38,838 bases of DNA from Mycobacterium sp. (GTDB lineage: Bacteria > Actinomycetota > Actinomycetes > Mycobacteriales > Mycobacteriaceae). The stretch's first letter is position 1. Each line of letters opens with the position of its first letter. Position numbers and translations under genes: made by a program. Shown here piece by piece: positions 19,015 to 27,649 of this stretch. The stretch covers positions 1 through 38,838 of the forward strand of contig JAOPVX010000383.1 of assembly GCA_025965975.1 (NCBI GenBank). The letters run 5' to 3'. The notes beneath the pieces are model-generated. The model worked only from the letters and a program-made list of their open reading frames with translations. It did no database searches and was not told the origin of the DNA.

Positions 19015-19434
19015 TCCATGGGCCGCCAAACGCACCGGAATGGCATGGGAGACAAGACCGATCCCGGCGCCGAGGATCGGCCAGATCGGCCAGAAGTACC
19101 AGGCGCCTTCGGTCAACCCCACCGTGAGCCACACCGATAGCACGATGACGACCATCGCGGCGTACCCGGCGAGGTGGATACGCACGCTGCGCCGCGCGGC
19201 TTTCCTGAGGGCGTCGCGACGCCGCGGATCGTTGCGCCGGAGGCGGTCCAACGGCAGATCGGCGAGCAGTTGACGGAGCTCGGCAGTGGTGTGGGCGGCG
19301 AACACAGCCTGCAGCCGGGTCTCGTACTCATCCATCGCGAGGTAGCCCTGGGCGAGCGCCCGGCCGAGCTGGTTCGCGGTCCTGTCCCGCTCGCGATCGC
19401 CTGCGCGAACGGCTGGTGCTGTTGGGGTGGTCAC
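18979..19434 (-). CDS. DUF1707 domain protein with two transmembrane helices
   Basis: A 151-residue protein. The N-terminal half is a DUF1707 domain (VRAGDRERDRTANQLGRALAQG, then GYLAMDEYETRLQAVFAAHT and RQLLADLP), a short SHOCT-like module common in actinobacteria. The C-terminal half has two hydrophobic segments (AAMVVIVLSVWLTVGL and YFWPIWPILGAGIGLVS) separated by a short loop. Starts at GTG with GAGG six bases upstream and is served by a near-consensus promoter. Function is unknown; these proteins are often called membrane sensors or adaptors without proof. It overlaps the end of the monooxygenase gene on the other strand. Confidence 0.82.
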   Translation of the reverse strand: MTTPTAPAVRAGDRERDRTANQLGRALAQGYLAMDEYETRLQAVFAAHTTAELRQLLADLPLDRLRRNDPRRRDALRKAARRSVRIHLAGYAAMVVIVLSVWLTVGLTEGAWYFWPIWPILGAGIGLVSHAIPVRLAAHGLCHGAPAVDRR

Positions 19435-19479
19435 GGCGCCTCACTTGCTCGATCTTGGCAGTGTCTAGTTCTGGAACCG

Positions 19480-19508
19480 ACTATGCATCCTTAACTTGTC
19501 AATGTCAA
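19480..19508 (-). promoter_or_regulatory. SigA-like promoter for the DUF1707 gene
   Basis: On the minus strand TTGACA (19508-19503) and CATAGT (19485-19480) are separated by exactly 17 bases. The -35 box is a perfect consensus match and the -10 matches four of six. A second TTGACA overlaps the spacer. A start near 19474 would leave a 40-base leader before the GTG at 19434. Confidence 0.65.
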
Positions 19509-19575
19509 GATCTCGGTCGGTGACGGCGGCCACCCGGCTTCGCCACGAAACGGCACGGAATCGGCAAAAATGCAG

Positions 19576-19605
19576 ATTGGCGTCATTCGTCTGATTAACG
19601 TCAAT
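19576..19605. repeat. Two 12-bp direct repeats upstream of methyltransferase
   Basis: ATTGGCGTCATT (19576-19587) and ATTAACGTCAAT (19594-19605) share 9 of 12 bases and start 18 bases apart. They may be binding sites for a regulator of the downstream methyltransferase; AT content here is higher than in the surroundings. Confidence 0.4.
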
Positions 19606-19625
19606 GTCTGACGCGGGGCTTCGCT

Positions 19626-19671
19626 TGGCCGCCGCTATTGGTGAAGTCCAACCAATGAAAAGAGGCGGCCA
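19626..19671 (+). promoter_or_regulatory. Nested hairpin covering the ribosome site of the methyltransferase
   Basis: Outer arms TGGCCGCC (19626-19633) and GGCGGCCA (19664-19671) pair perfectly and include the A of the start codon. Inner arms ATTGGT (19637-19642) and ACCAAT (19651-19656) pair within. The Shine-Dalgarno AAAGAGG lies partly in the internal loop and partly in the outer stem. Such a fold would be expected to limit translation unless opened. Confidence 0.5.
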
Positions 19672-20723
19672 TGGCTGTCGACGAAACCAAGTTGAATCAG
19701 TTCCTCGGCATCGCGGTGGGTGATCTCGGCGCGGCGATCAGCGCGACACTGATCCTTGTCGGCGATCGACTGGGGCTGTATCGCGAACTGGCGAAGGGCG
19801 CCCTGACCTCGGGTGAACTGGCGCAATGCACCGGAACCAACGAGCGCTATGTCCGTGAATGGCTCGGCAATCAAGGAGCCGGCGGATATGTGCAGTTCGA
19901 CGCCGCATCCGACACGTGGTCGCTGAGCCCGGAGCAGGCGCTGTGTCTGACCGACCCGAATGGTCCTGTCGACATGCCAGGGGCATACAACATCGTCGAA
20001 GCGACGTTTCATGCGCTCGAACACACGCTCGACAACTTCAAATCCGGACACGGCATGGAGTGGGGCGAACATCATCCCTGCCTGTTCGAGGGAACGGAAC
20101 GATTCTTCCGCGCGGGCTACAACACAAATCTGATCAGCTCATGGCTGCCTGCCCTCGACGGTGTCGTCGACAAACTTCAGCGCGGAGCCAAAGTTGCCGA
20201 TGTGGGCTGCGGGCACGGCGCCAGCACCATCCTGATGGCGACGACCTACCCGGATTCGGAGTTCGTCGGCTACGACTATCACGACGACTCGATCAGGGTC
20301 GCACGCGAAAAGGCAGCGGCGGCAGGTGCCGCGAACGCGCGATTCGAGGTCGCGGACGCGGTCGGCTACGAGGACAAGGAGTTTGACCTCATCGCATTCT
20401 TCGACTGCCTGCACGACATGGGCGATCCGATCGGTGTGTCTCGGCACGCGCGCGAGGCGATCAGCGACGACGGCACTGCGATGATCGTCGAGCCGTTCGC
20501 CAACGACCGGGTGCAGGACAACCTCAATCCGGTGGGTCGAGTGATGTACGGCGCGTCAACGCAGATCTGCGTGCCGGTCTCCCTGGCGCGCAAGGGCCCC
20601 GCTCTCGGCGCTCAGGCCGGTGAGGCGCGGCTACGCGAAGTCGTCGTTGACGGCGGCGGCTTCACACGTTTCCGGCGGGCCACCGAGACTCCGTTCAACC
20701 TCGTGCTCGAGGCCCGGCCGTAG
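19671..20723 (+). CDS. Class I SAM-dependent methyltransferase with N-terminal winged helix (Rv2258c-like)
   Basis: A 350-residue protein with two parts. Residues about 15-90 form a winged-helix or dimerisation module (LGLYRELAKGALTSGELAQ, NERYVREWLGNQGAGGYV) as in O-methyltransferases. Residues about 170-320 form the Rossmann fold with motif I KVADVGCGHGASTI, acidic motif II FVGYDYHDDS and motif III-like DLIAFFDCLHDM. The general layout recalls Rv2258c of M. tuberculosis, sometimes annotated as a regulator. Substrate unknown. The leader is structured and contains direct repeats. It stands alone, ending 16 bases before the convergent AAA ATPase gene. Confidence 0.85.
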   Translation: MAVDETKLNQFLGIAVGDLGAAISATLILVGDRLGLYRELAKGALTSGELAQCTGTNERYVREWLGNQGAGGYVQFDAASDTWSLSPEQALCLTDPNGPVDMPGAYNIVEATFHALEHTLDNFKSGHGMEWGEHHPCLFEGTERFFRAGYNTNLISSWLPALDGVVDKLQRGAKVADVGCGHGASTILMATTYPDSEFVGYDYHDDSIRVAREKAAAAGAANARFEVADAVGYEDKEFDLIAFFDCLHDMGDPIGVSRHAREAISDDGTAMIVEPFANDRVQDNLNPVGRVMYGASTQICVPVSLARKGPALGAQAGEARLREVVVDGGGFTRFRRATETPFNLVLEARP

Positions 20724-20739
20724 TCACTCGGCCAGGCTG

Positions 20740-22938
20740 TCAGCGCGCGGCCGAGAAGGCCCGCAGCGACTCGATCTGGACCGGGTCAAGCGATGGCCGC
20801 ACGGCTTGACGGGCCTTGGCGACGTCGTCGGCGGTGACGTCGGCCGCATCGATCGAGCGGCGCATCGCGGTCAGCGCGGCCTCGCGCAGCAGTGCCACGC
20901 AGTCGGCCGCGCTGTAGCCGTCCAGCTCTCCTGCCAGCGCGTCGAGGTCGACGTCGTCGCTGAGTGGGATGGATTTGCCTGCGGTGCGCAGGATTTCGCG
21001 GCGCGCCTCGGCGTCGGGCGGCTCGACGAACACCAGCTTCTCGAGCCGGCCCGGTCGTAGCAGCGCGGGGTCGATCAGATCGGGTCGGTTGGTCGCGCCG
21101 AGCACCACCACGTCGCGCAGCGGCTCGATGCCGTCGAGCTCGGTCAACAGCGCGGCGACCACGCGGTCGGTGACGCCGGAGTCGAAGCTCTGCCCGCGCC
21201 GGGGTGCCAGCGCGTCGAACTCATCGAGGAACACCAGCGAGGGCGCCGAGTCGCGGGCGCGCCTGAACAGTTCGCGCACCGCCTTCTCCGAGGCGCCGAC
21301 CCATTTGTCCATCAGTTCGGCACCCTTGACCGCATGCACCGACAGCCGCCCGGAGCTGGCCAGCGCGCGCACCACGAATGTCTTGCCGCAGCCGGGCGGG
21401 CCGAATAGCAGAACACCGCGCGGCGGGGCGACGCCGAGCCGCTGGAAGGTGTCGGGATGCTGCAGTGGCCACAACACCGCCTCGGTGAGTGCTTGTTTGG
21501 TGGCGGCCATGTCGCCGACATCGTCGAGTGTCACCGACCCGACCGAAACCTCTTCGGTGGCCGAGCGCGACAGCGGGCGGATCACGGTCGTCGCGCCGAT
21601 CAGGTCGTCCTGCGTCAACATCGGCGGCTTGCCGTCCGCGCTGGCCCGCGCCGCCGCGCGCAGGGCGCCCTCGCGCACTAAAGCGGACAGATCGGCGACG
21701 ACGAAACCCGGTGTGCGTTCCGCGATTTCGTTGATGTTGAGCTCGTCGGCCGGCACGCCGCGCAGCAGCACCTCCAGCAGCTGCTTGCGGATGGCGCCGT
21801 CGGGCAGGCTCAGCCCGAGTTCGCGATCGCACAGGTCGGGTGCCCGCAGTCGTGGGTCGAGGCCGTCGGGCAGCGCCGAGGTGGCGATGAAGGCGACCCC
21901 GCGGGTGGCGACCGCGTTGCGCAGTTCGGCGAGGATCAGCGTCGCCACCGGATCGGCGGTCAACGGCAGCAGGGCGTCGACGTCGGTGATGAGCAGCACG
22001 CCGCCGCCGTCGCGCACCGTGGCCACCGCCGACGAGACGCTCTTGAGCCGGTCTTCGGGGCGCAGCGCGCCCACTTCGGGGCCGTCGAGTTCGACGAGCC
22101 GTCGGTCGGCGCATACGGCACGCACCAGCGCGGCCTTGCCTACCCCCGCGGGCCCTGACACCAGCACGCCGAGATTGGCCGTGGCCCCGAGCTTTTCGAG
22201 CAGCTCGGGCTGGTCGAGTGCGAGCTTGAGCCACTCCGTGAGCCGGCCGGCCTGAGCGTGGGAGCCCTTGAGGTCGTCGATGTTGACCGTTGCCGACTGC
22301 TTCGGGGTTGACACCGTGTGCTGGCCCGCCGTGGCCAATGCGGCCGGGGTGACGCCGTCGCCCCAACTCACCACCGAATTCGGTTGCACACTGACCGGTC
22401 CCGCGGGGTCGACGCCGGTGACCGTCAACAGTTCGGAGGTCCAGGTGATGCCGACGGACGACGCCAGCGCCGCGGTGGCCTCCGACGTCGGGATGTCGGG
22501 GCCGAGCTCGCGCGGCAGCAGCGACACCGTATCGCCGACGGTCATCACCTTGCCGAGCAGGGCCTGACGCAGTGTCGCCGACGAGATCGACTGGGTGGCC
22601 AGGTTCGAGCCGGTCAACGTCACCGACCGAGCGCCGTACACGGTCACCGCCGAGACGATCACGGTCGTGTCCTCGCGCAGCCCGGCGTTGGACAACGTCA
22701 CGTCGTCAAGAAGCGCAGTGCCCGTCGGTGTTCCCGCAGGCGCCACCCCTGCCACCGCGGCGGTGGTGCGCGAACCGGTCAGCGACACCGCGTCCCACTC
22801 CCGAATGCCAAGGGCTGCAATCGCTTCTGGATGCAATCGCACCACGCCGCGCCGCGCGTCAAGAGCCGACGTGTTGAGGCGCGCGGTCAGCCGCAGGTGG
22901 CTCAGCGGCGGATCCTGCGCCACCTCGGTCTGCGTCAT
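20740..22938 (-). CDS. CDC48/p97-like double AAA+ ATPase (Rv0435c-like)
   Basis: A 732-residue AAA+ protein with an N-terminal CDC48-type double-psi barrel region (RLNTSALDARRGVVRLHPEA and on to about residue 200) and two ATPase modules. Module D2 is canonical: Walker A GPPGCGKT (513-520), Walker B VFLDEFDA (569-576), and GATNRPDLIDPALLRPGR. Module D1 is degenerate: Walker A ends GKA and not GKT/S (261-269), and Walker B reads LLITDVDA, with Val where the catalytic Glu should be. Hydrolysis is therefore likely confined to D2. It would unfold or extract proteins; the target is unknown. Start ATG at 22938 is one base after the pssA stop, so the two are coupled. Confidence 0.92.
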   Translation of the reverse strand: MTQTEVAQDPPLSHLRLTARLNTSALDARRGVVRLHPEAIAALGIREWDAVSLTGSRTTAAVAGVAPAGTPTGTALLDDVTLSNAGLREDTTVIVSAVTVYGARSVTLTGSNLATQSISSATLRQALLGKVMTVGDTVSLLPRELGPDIPTSEATAALASSVGITWTSELLTVTGVDPAGPVSVQPNSVVSWGDGVTPAALATAGQHTVSTPKQSATVNIDDLKGSHAQAGRLTEWLKLALDQPELLEKLGATANLGVLVSGPAGVGKAALVRAVCADRRLVELDGPEVGALRPEDRLKSVSSAVATVRDGGGVLLITDVDALLPLTADPVATLILAELRNAVATRGVAFIATSALPDGLDPRLRAPDLCDRELGLSLPDGAIRKQLLEVLLRGVPADELNINEIAERTPGFVVADLSALVREGALRAAARASADGKPPMLTQDDLIGATTVIRPLSRSATEEVSVGSVTLDDVGDMAATKQALTEAVLWPLQHPDTFQRLGVAPPRGVLLFGPPGCGKTFVVRALASSGRLSVHAVKGAELMDKWVGASEKAVRELFRRARDSAPSLVFLDEFDALAPRRGQSFDSGVTDRVVAALLTELDGIEPLRDVVVLGATNRPDLIDPALLRPGRLEKLVFVEPPDAEARREILRTAGKSIPLSDDVDLDALAGELDGYSAADCVALLREAALTAMRRSIDAADVTADDVAKARQAVRPSLDPVQIESLRAFSAAR

Positions 22939-22939
22939 C

Positions 22940-23788
22940 TCACGCGCCCGGCCTGCGCAGCCCGAGCCGCAACATGGACCGCCGGTGTGGTTGCGCCCGG
23001 CGGATCGCCCGTCGCGCCGCGCGCTGCTGTCGCGGTTTGTCGCCCCACACCTCCGGATGCTCCGCGAGGAAGCGCCTGGTGCGGATGGCGAACGGGATGT
23101 GAATGACGTAGGCGACGATGATCGCCAGGATGGTGAGGTACCCGTACAGAATTGACGCCGCCACCAGGATCGCAAGCGCCGCCAGTAGCGGGGCGACCAT
23201 GTTCGGCGACACGGCGAAGGTGTGGATCTTGCGCATCGGGAGGGTGCTCACCACCAGCAGCGAGACGCCGATCATCCAGATGACGACCGCCAACTCCGAT
23301 GTCCACCAGCCCTCGCCGAACTGCATCTTGGCGGCCAGCGGTCCGATCGCGCCGATCGCGCCGGCCGGGGCGGGCATGCCGACGAAATACTCCTTCTCGT
23401 AGGCGGGTTGGTCCACATCGAGCAACGCGTTGAAGCGGGCCAGCCGCAGTACGATGCAGACCGCATAGAGCAGCACCACGATCCACCCCACTCGCGAGTG
23501 CGATAGCAGCGTGGCGTATACGATGAATGCCGGTGCCACACCGAAATTCACGGCGTCGGCCAGGGAATCGATTTCCTCGCCCATCCGCGAGGTCGCCTTC
23601 AGGATCCGGGCGATGCGGCCGTCGAGCGCGTCGAGGATTGCGGCGACCGCCAGAAATGCCATCGCCTCGGTCGGGCGGTTGTCCAGCGCCATCTTCACCG
23701 CGGACAGCCCAAGGCAGATGGCCGCCACCGTCATGGCGCTTGGCAGGATGCGCAGGCTAACGACGGGCGCCTTGATGTGCGGCTTCAT
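22940..23788 (-). CDS. pssA: CDP-diacylglycerol-serine O-phosphatidyltransferase
   Basis: A 282-residue integral membrane enzyme that makes phosphatidylserine from CDP-diacylglycerol and serine. The CDP-alcohol phosphotransferase signature D-G-x2-A-R-x8-G-x3-D-x3-D is exact: Asp56, Gly57, Ala60, Arg61, Gly70, Asp74, Asp78. There are about seven to eight hydrophobic segments and a basic C-terminal tail of about 45 residues. Its start overlaps the end of psd by four bases (ATGA), and the AAA gene follows after one base. The psd-pssA pair supplies phosphatidylethanolamine, a precursor in the mycobacterial membrane. Confidence 0.95.
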   Translation of the reverse strand: MKPHIKAPVVSLRILPSAMTVAAICLGLSAVKMALDNRPTEAMAFLAVAAILDALDGRIARILKATSRMGEEIDSLADAVNFGVAPAFIVYATLLSHSRVGWIVVLLYAVCIVLRLARFNALLDVDQPAYEKEYFVGMPAPAGAIGAIGPLAAKMQFGEGWWTSELAVVIWMIGVSLLVVSTLPMRKIHTFAVSPNMVAPLLAALAILVAASILYGYLTILAIIVAYVIHIPFAIRTRRFLAEHPEVWGDKPRQQRAARRAIRRAQPHRRSMLRLGLRRPGA

Positions 23789-24483
23789 GGCAGCTCGGCC
23801 AGCACGGTTTCGCCTGCCAGCGTCCGCTGTCCGGTGGTGATCAAGACGTTGGAGCCCACGGGCAGGTAGGTGTCCAGCCGCGAGCCGAAGCGGATCAGGC
23901 CGTAGGTGTCGCCGATCGTCAGCTTGTCGCCGACCTTGACGTTGCAGACGATCCGCCGCGCGAGCAGTCCTGCGATCTGCACGGCGACCACCTCCACGCC
24001 GCCAGAGGTGCGGATCACGATGCTGTTGCGTTCGTTGTCGGCGCTGGCGGCGGCGAGGTCGGCGGAACCGAACAGCCCGGGGCGGTGCTCGACGGCCACC
24101 ACCTCACCACTGACCGGGGCACGCTGCACGTGCGCGTCCAACACCGACAAGAAGATGCTGATGCGCGGTAACGGCGTTGCGGGCAAGCCGAGTTCGGCGG
24201 GCGGCAACTCCTCGTCGACGACACAGATGAGACCGTCCGCCGGAGCGACGATGAGGCCTGGGCGCGTCGGTGGCACTCGCGGCGGGTGCCGGAAGAACGC
24301 GGCGTTGGCGGCCGCCGATGCCAGCCCCGCCCGGCGCAGCCACTTGTTGCGGCGGCCCGCCGCGGCCACCGCGAGGCTGATTCCAACGAACGGAAGGCCC
24401 TCGGGGTGCATCGGTGGTACTGCGGAACGCACCAGCGCCACGAGTCGCGCGGGGCCTGTCTTGAGGTCGGGGCGTCTGGCCAT
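23785..24483 (-). CDS. psd: Phosphatidylserine decarboxylase proenzyme
   Basis: A 232-residue pyruvoyl enzyme that converts phosphatidylserine to phosphatidylethanolamine. Self-cleavage would occur in LIRFGSR between Gly200 and Ser201, giving the pyruvoyl group on the small alpha chain. APADG (Asp83) and [12 protein letters not shown] (His118) are the catalytic helper motifs. Length is that of the short actinobacterial class. A hydrophobic N-terminal region ([13 protein letters not shown]) may attach it to the membrane. It begins 40 bases after the moeA stop and overlaps pssA. Confidence 0.95.
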   Translation of the reverse strand: MARRPDLKTGPARLVALVRSAVPPMHPEGLPFVGISLAVAAAGRRNKWLRRAGLASAAANAAFFRHPPRVPPTRPGLIVAPADGLICVVDEELPPAELGLPATPLPRISIFLSVLDAHVQRAPVSGEVVAVEHRPGLFGSADLAAASADNERNSIVIRTSGGVEVVAVQIAGLLARRIVCNVKVGDKLTIGDTYGLIRFGSRLDTYLPVGSNVLITTGQRTLAGETVLAELP

Positions 24484-24523
24484 CGTGCAGCGATTCTACG
24501 GGCGGGTAGCCCGGCCCATATGC

Positions 24524-25720
24524 CTATGCCAGGTCCCACACCTGCACGGTCGACCCCGCGGCGACCTCGGCGACGTCGGCGTCGATCTCAAGCAGACAGT
24601 TGGCCGAGGCCAGCCAGCGCAGATGGTGTGACGCCGGCGGGCCGTAGCTGGTGACGGTGCCCGCGTCGCGGTCGAGCACACCGCGGCGGAACTGACGCTT
24701 TCCGCGCGGCGAGGTCAGATCCTCTGACAGCACAGCCGTGCGCCGCGGCCGGTCCGGATTCGGCAGCCCCATCGCGGTGCGCAGCGGCGCGCGGATGAAC
24801 ACCTCGAACGACACCAGCGCGCTGACCGGGTTGCCCGGCAGCGTGATGATGGGCGTGCCGCTCACGGAGCCCGCGCCCTGAGGCATGCCTGGCTGCATGG
24901 CCACCTTGACGAATTCGACCTCGCCGCCGCCGAGTGCGTCCTTGACCACCTCGTAGGCGCCCGCGCTGACGCCTCCGGTGGTGATGATGAGGTCGGCGTC
25001 GCCGGCGTGGCGGCTCAGCGCGTCGCGGAACCCGGCGACGTGGTCGCCGGTCATCGGCGCGGCGACCACATGGGCGCCGGCGTCGCGCACGGCCGCGGCC
25101 AGCATCACCGCGTTGGACTCGTAGATCTGGCCTGGCTGCAGCGGCGTACCCGGTGCCACCAGCTCCGAGCCGGTTGACATCACCAATACCCGTTGCCGCG
25201 GAAGCACTTTCAGCTCGCCCAGGCCCAGCGCGGCCGCCAGGCCCAGCGCGGCGGGCGTGAGCACCTGGCCCGCCCGCAGCACCGTGGTGCCCGCCGTGAC
25301 GTCCTCGCCCGCGCGGCGGATGTGCTGGCCTGCGTTGGCGCTCGCGCGGATGGAGACGGTGTCGATTGCGCCGTCGGTGGCCTCGACGGGCACCACCGCG
25401 GTTGCGCCCCCGGGCAGCGGCGCGCCCGTCATGATTCGGTGTGCCGTACCGGGTCTCAGTGTGAGCGCGTCGGTGCGGCCTGCGGGAATGTCCTCGGCGA
25501 CGGGCAACAGCACGGGCTGATCGGGTGTCGCGGCGGCGATGTCGTCGGACACCACGGCGTAGCCGTCCATCGCCGAGTTGTCGAACCCTGGCAGCGAAAG
25601 GGGCGCAACGATGTCTTCGGCCAGCACCAGGCCCAAAGTGTCGGCGAGCGGCAGCGTGACAGGTGCGCGGCCGGTGATCAGGCCCGCGACGACACGCCGG
25701 TGCTCTTCGACTGACCGCAT
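24524..25720 (-). CDS. moeA: Molybdopterin molybdenumtransferase MoeA (Rv0438c/MoeA2-like)
   Basis: A 398-residue enzyme that inserts molybdate into adenylylated molybdopterin, the last common step of molybdenum cofactor synthesis. The N-terminal region has LPGFDNSAMDGYAV, and the central part has IMTGAPLPGGATAVVPVE and HIRRAGEDV. The MogA-like domain shows VLVMSTGSELV, YESNAVML, and IITTGGVSAGAYEVV, followed by MQPGMPQGAG and ITLPGNPVSALVSFE. The ATG at 25720 shares its first base with the last base of the SDR stop (TGATG), indicating coupling; a longer upstream reading lacks family similarity. Position suggests the MoeA2 paralogue of M. tuberculosis. Confidence 0.94.
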   Translation of the reverse strand: MRSVEEHRRVVAGLITGRAPVTLPLADTLGLVLAEDIVAPLSLPGFDNSAMDGYAVVSDDIAAATPDQPVLLPVAEDIPAGRTDALTLRPGTAHRIMTGAPLPGGATAVVPVEATDGAIDTVSIRASANAGQHIRRAGEDVTAGTTVLRAGQVLTPAALGLAAALGLGELKVLPRQRVLVMSTGSELVAPGTPLQPGQIYESNAVMLAAAVRDAGAHVVAAPMTGDHVAGFRDALSRHAGDADLIITTGGVSAGAYEVVKDALGGGEVEFVKVAMQPGMPQGAGSVSGTPIITLPGNPVSALVSFEVFIRAPLRTAMGLPNPDRPRRTAVLSEDLTSPRGKRQFRRGVLDRDAGTVTSYGPPASHHLRWLASANCLLEIDADVAEVAAGSTVQVWDLA

Positions 25721-26637
25721 CAGACGGGATAGGTGACGCCGGTGAGCTCTTCTGACACAGTCCATAGCCTGCGTTGGATGTCCTCGTCGTGCGATTGTGC
25801 GCTGGACTCAACGACTTTCGGGTGACCCCGCTGTTCGCCGAAGCCGTCCGGACCGTAGTACTGCCCGTTCTGCGCCGCGGGATCGGCGGCCGCGCGCAGC
25901 GTCGGAAGCGCACCCATGTCGGGCGGCTGGGCGATGAACTGCCAGAAGAACTCGGTGACCTGTCTGATGCCGCCCGGCATGTTGCGCAGAAGCTCGGTCT
26001 GCGAGCCACCGGGGTGGGCGGCGAGCGCGATGGTCGGAGCACCCTTGGCCGCCAGCCGCCGCGCCAGGTCGTAGGTGAACATCAGGTTGGCCAGCTTGGA
26101 CTGGCCGTAGGCGGCGACCCGGTTGTAGCTGCGGTCGGCCTGCAGGTCGTCGAAGTGAATCTTGGCGATGATCCTGTGGCCGACGCTGCTGACCGTCACC
26201 ACCCGCGAACCCTCGACCGCCAGCATGTTGTCGAGCAGCTGACCCGTCAGTGCGAAGTGGCCGAGGTGGTTGGTGCCGAACTGGGACTCGAAGCCGTCCT
26301 TGGTTGTCCCCTTGTCGGTGTACATCACTCCTGCGTTGTTGATCAGCAGGTCGATGCGGGGAAAGTTGGCACGCAGTTCGTCGGCCGCCTTGCGGATGTG
26401 GTCCAGCGACGTTAAATCGAGTTCCTGCAACGTGACGACGGCGCTAGGGCTCGCGGCCGTGATTCGACTGACGGCGTCGTTGCCCTTGTCGAGGTTGCGC
26501 ACCGCCAGCACGACGTGTGCACCCCTGCCTGCGAGGACGGCGGCGGCCTCGTAGCCGATGCCGGTGTTTGAGCCGGTGATGATGGCGACCCGGCCGGATT
26601 GATCGGGCATGTCGGTCGCGGTCCACTTGCTGCTCAT
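25720..26637 (-). CDS. Short-chain dehydrogenase/reductase (Rv0439c-like)
   Basis: A 305-residue SDR of the retinol-dehydrogenase/protochlorophyllide-reductase-like group. The cofactor loop is TGSNTGIGYEAA (TGxxxGxG), followed by NNAGVM (NNAG) and the active site Ser in VTVSSVGH with YGQSKLAN (YxxxK). Arg in AVRNLDKG suggests NADP(H) preference. Substrate unknown. The ATG at 26637 was chosen because MSSKWTATDMPDQSGR fits the family; the frame is open to 26865 without similarity. It has a close paralogue at 36856-37764 in the same orientation. It leads the SDR-moeA-psd-pssA-AAA gene row. Confidence 0.9.
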   Translation of the reverse strand: MSSKWTATDMPDQSGRVAIITGSNTGIGYEAAAVLAGRGAHVVLAVRNLDKGNDAVSRITAASPSAVVTLQELDLTSLDHIRKAADELRANFPRIDLLINNAGVMYTDKGTTKDGFESQFGTNHLGHFALTGQLLDNMLAVEGSRVVTVSSVGHRIIAKIHFDDLQADRSYNRVAAYGQSKLANLMFTYDLARRLAAKGAPTIALAAHPGGSQTELLRNMPGGIRQVTEFFWQFIAQPPDMGALPTLRAAADPAAQNGQYYGPDGFGEQRGHPKVVESSAQSHDEDIQRRLWTVSEELTGVTYPV

Positions 26638-26690
26638 GGGCTCAACATACTCAGCGCGTGGCGCCTTGCGCCGCCGGTTAGTTTCGTTCT

Positions 26691-27170
26691 GTGGGTAAAC
26701 GAGTAGGGGCGACGATTGTCGGCACGCTGATCGGTGCCGCTGTGGTGCTGCTGGGACTGCTGGTGGCCGGGTTTCGATGGCAACTGGGGCCGGTGGTCGA
26801 TGCTGTCCGGCGGGTGAACCGGTCGGTGACGAACCCGCGGGTGATGCGCACCGCGGGGAGCGCACATACGCAGACTTCGGTCATTGCGCACGTCGGGCGC
26901 AAGTCCGGCCGGGTATACGAGACTCCCGTCGACATCATTTCGGCAACGACCGGCTTGCTGATCGCGCTGCCGTACGGCACCCGCGTCGACTGGCTGCGCA
27001 ACGTGGTCGCCGCAGGCTCTGCCACCGTGGTCACACATGGCGACCGCGTCGACGTCGAGCGGCCGACCATCGTCGCCACCGCCGATGTGGCGGCCCTGAT
27101 TCCGCGACGGACGCTGCGAACGCTGCGGTTGCTCGGCGTCAACCAATGCCTACACCTCGAAAAATCATGA
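26691..27170 (+). CDS. Membrane-anchored Ddn-type (F420H2-dependent) reductase family protein
   Basis: A 159-residue protein with one N-terminal hydrophobic segment (residues about 8-28) and a domain like the deazaflavin-dependent nitroreductases (PF04075). The family pattern is clear in SVIAHVGRKSGRVYETPVDII and LIALPYGTRVDWLRNVVAAGSATV. Relatives bind F420H2 and reduce quinones or nitro compounds such as pretomanid. Starts at GTG, in a 53-base divergent gap from the SDR. Its stop overlaps the next ATG (ATGA), tying it to two PH-domain proteins. Actual substrate and F420 use are inferred. Confidence 0.82.
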   Translation: MGKRVGATIVGTLIGAAVVLLGLLVAGFRWQLGPVVDAVRRVNRSVTNPRVMRTAGSAHTQTSVIAHVGRKSGRVYETPVDIISATTGLLIALPYGTRVDWLRNVVAAGSATVVTHGDRVDVERPTIVATADVAALIPRRTLRTLRLLGVNQCLHLEKS

Positions 27171-27649
27171 ATCTGGTTGACCCCGCCCATCCGCCGAGCC
27201 GGAAGGCGCCACTGGTCTGGGCGATCGGCGCCGCCATTCCGTGGCTCCTCCTGGCGACGGGCCAGGTGGTGTGGTTCGCTATCGATCCGCGGCTGCGCTG
27301 GGTGCACGCTCTTGCGGCCGTGGTGACGGTGCTGGGCATCGTGGTGTTCGTCGTCGTGGTGCCGTTGTGGCGATACCGCGTGCACCGCTGGGACATTGAC
27401 GCCAAGGCGGTGTATACCCGCACGGGCTGGCTGGTGCAGGAACGCCGGATCGCGCCGATCTCCCGCGTGCAGACGGTCGACACCGAGCGCGGCCCGCTCG
27501 ACCAGCTGTTCGGACTGGCCAACGTGACGGTCACGACGGCGTCGTCGGCCGGCGCGGTGCGCATCGTCGCACTGGACTCCGACGTGGCGGACCGGGTGGT
27601 CGCGCAATTGACCGACATCGCGGCGATCGGCGCCGAGGACGCGACTTGA
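27167..27649 (+). CDS. bPH_2 (DUF304) membrane protein
   Basis: A 160-residue protein with two transmembrane helices (about residues 15-35 and 47-68) followed by one bacterial pleckstrin-homology domain, marked by YRVHRWDIDAKAVYTRTGWLVQERRIAPISRVQTVDTERGP in two parts of the family pattern (PF03703). It corresponds to the small YdbS-type partner of YdbT proteins. ATG at 27167 overlaps the reductase stop and the TGA overlaps the TTG of the next gene. The pair likely forms a membrane complex; the role of such complexes is poorly known. Confidence 0.87.
   Translation: MNLVDPAHPPSRKAPLVWAIGAAIPWLLLATGQVVWFAIDPRLRWVHALAAVVTVLGIVVFVVVVPLWRYRVHRWDIDAKAVYTRTGWLVQERRIAPISRVQTVDTERGPLDQLFGLANVTVTTASSAGAVRIVALDSDVADRVVAQLTDIAAIGAEDAT

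Noticed and set aside
20969-22255. 428-codon plus-strand frame across the AAA ATPase
   Set aside because: It is antisense to both ATPase modules and of low complexity (Ser, Arg, Thr).
24588-26042. 484-codon minus frame across moeA and the SDR
   Set aside because: It is in another frame of the same strand than MoeA and the SDR, which have complete motifs.
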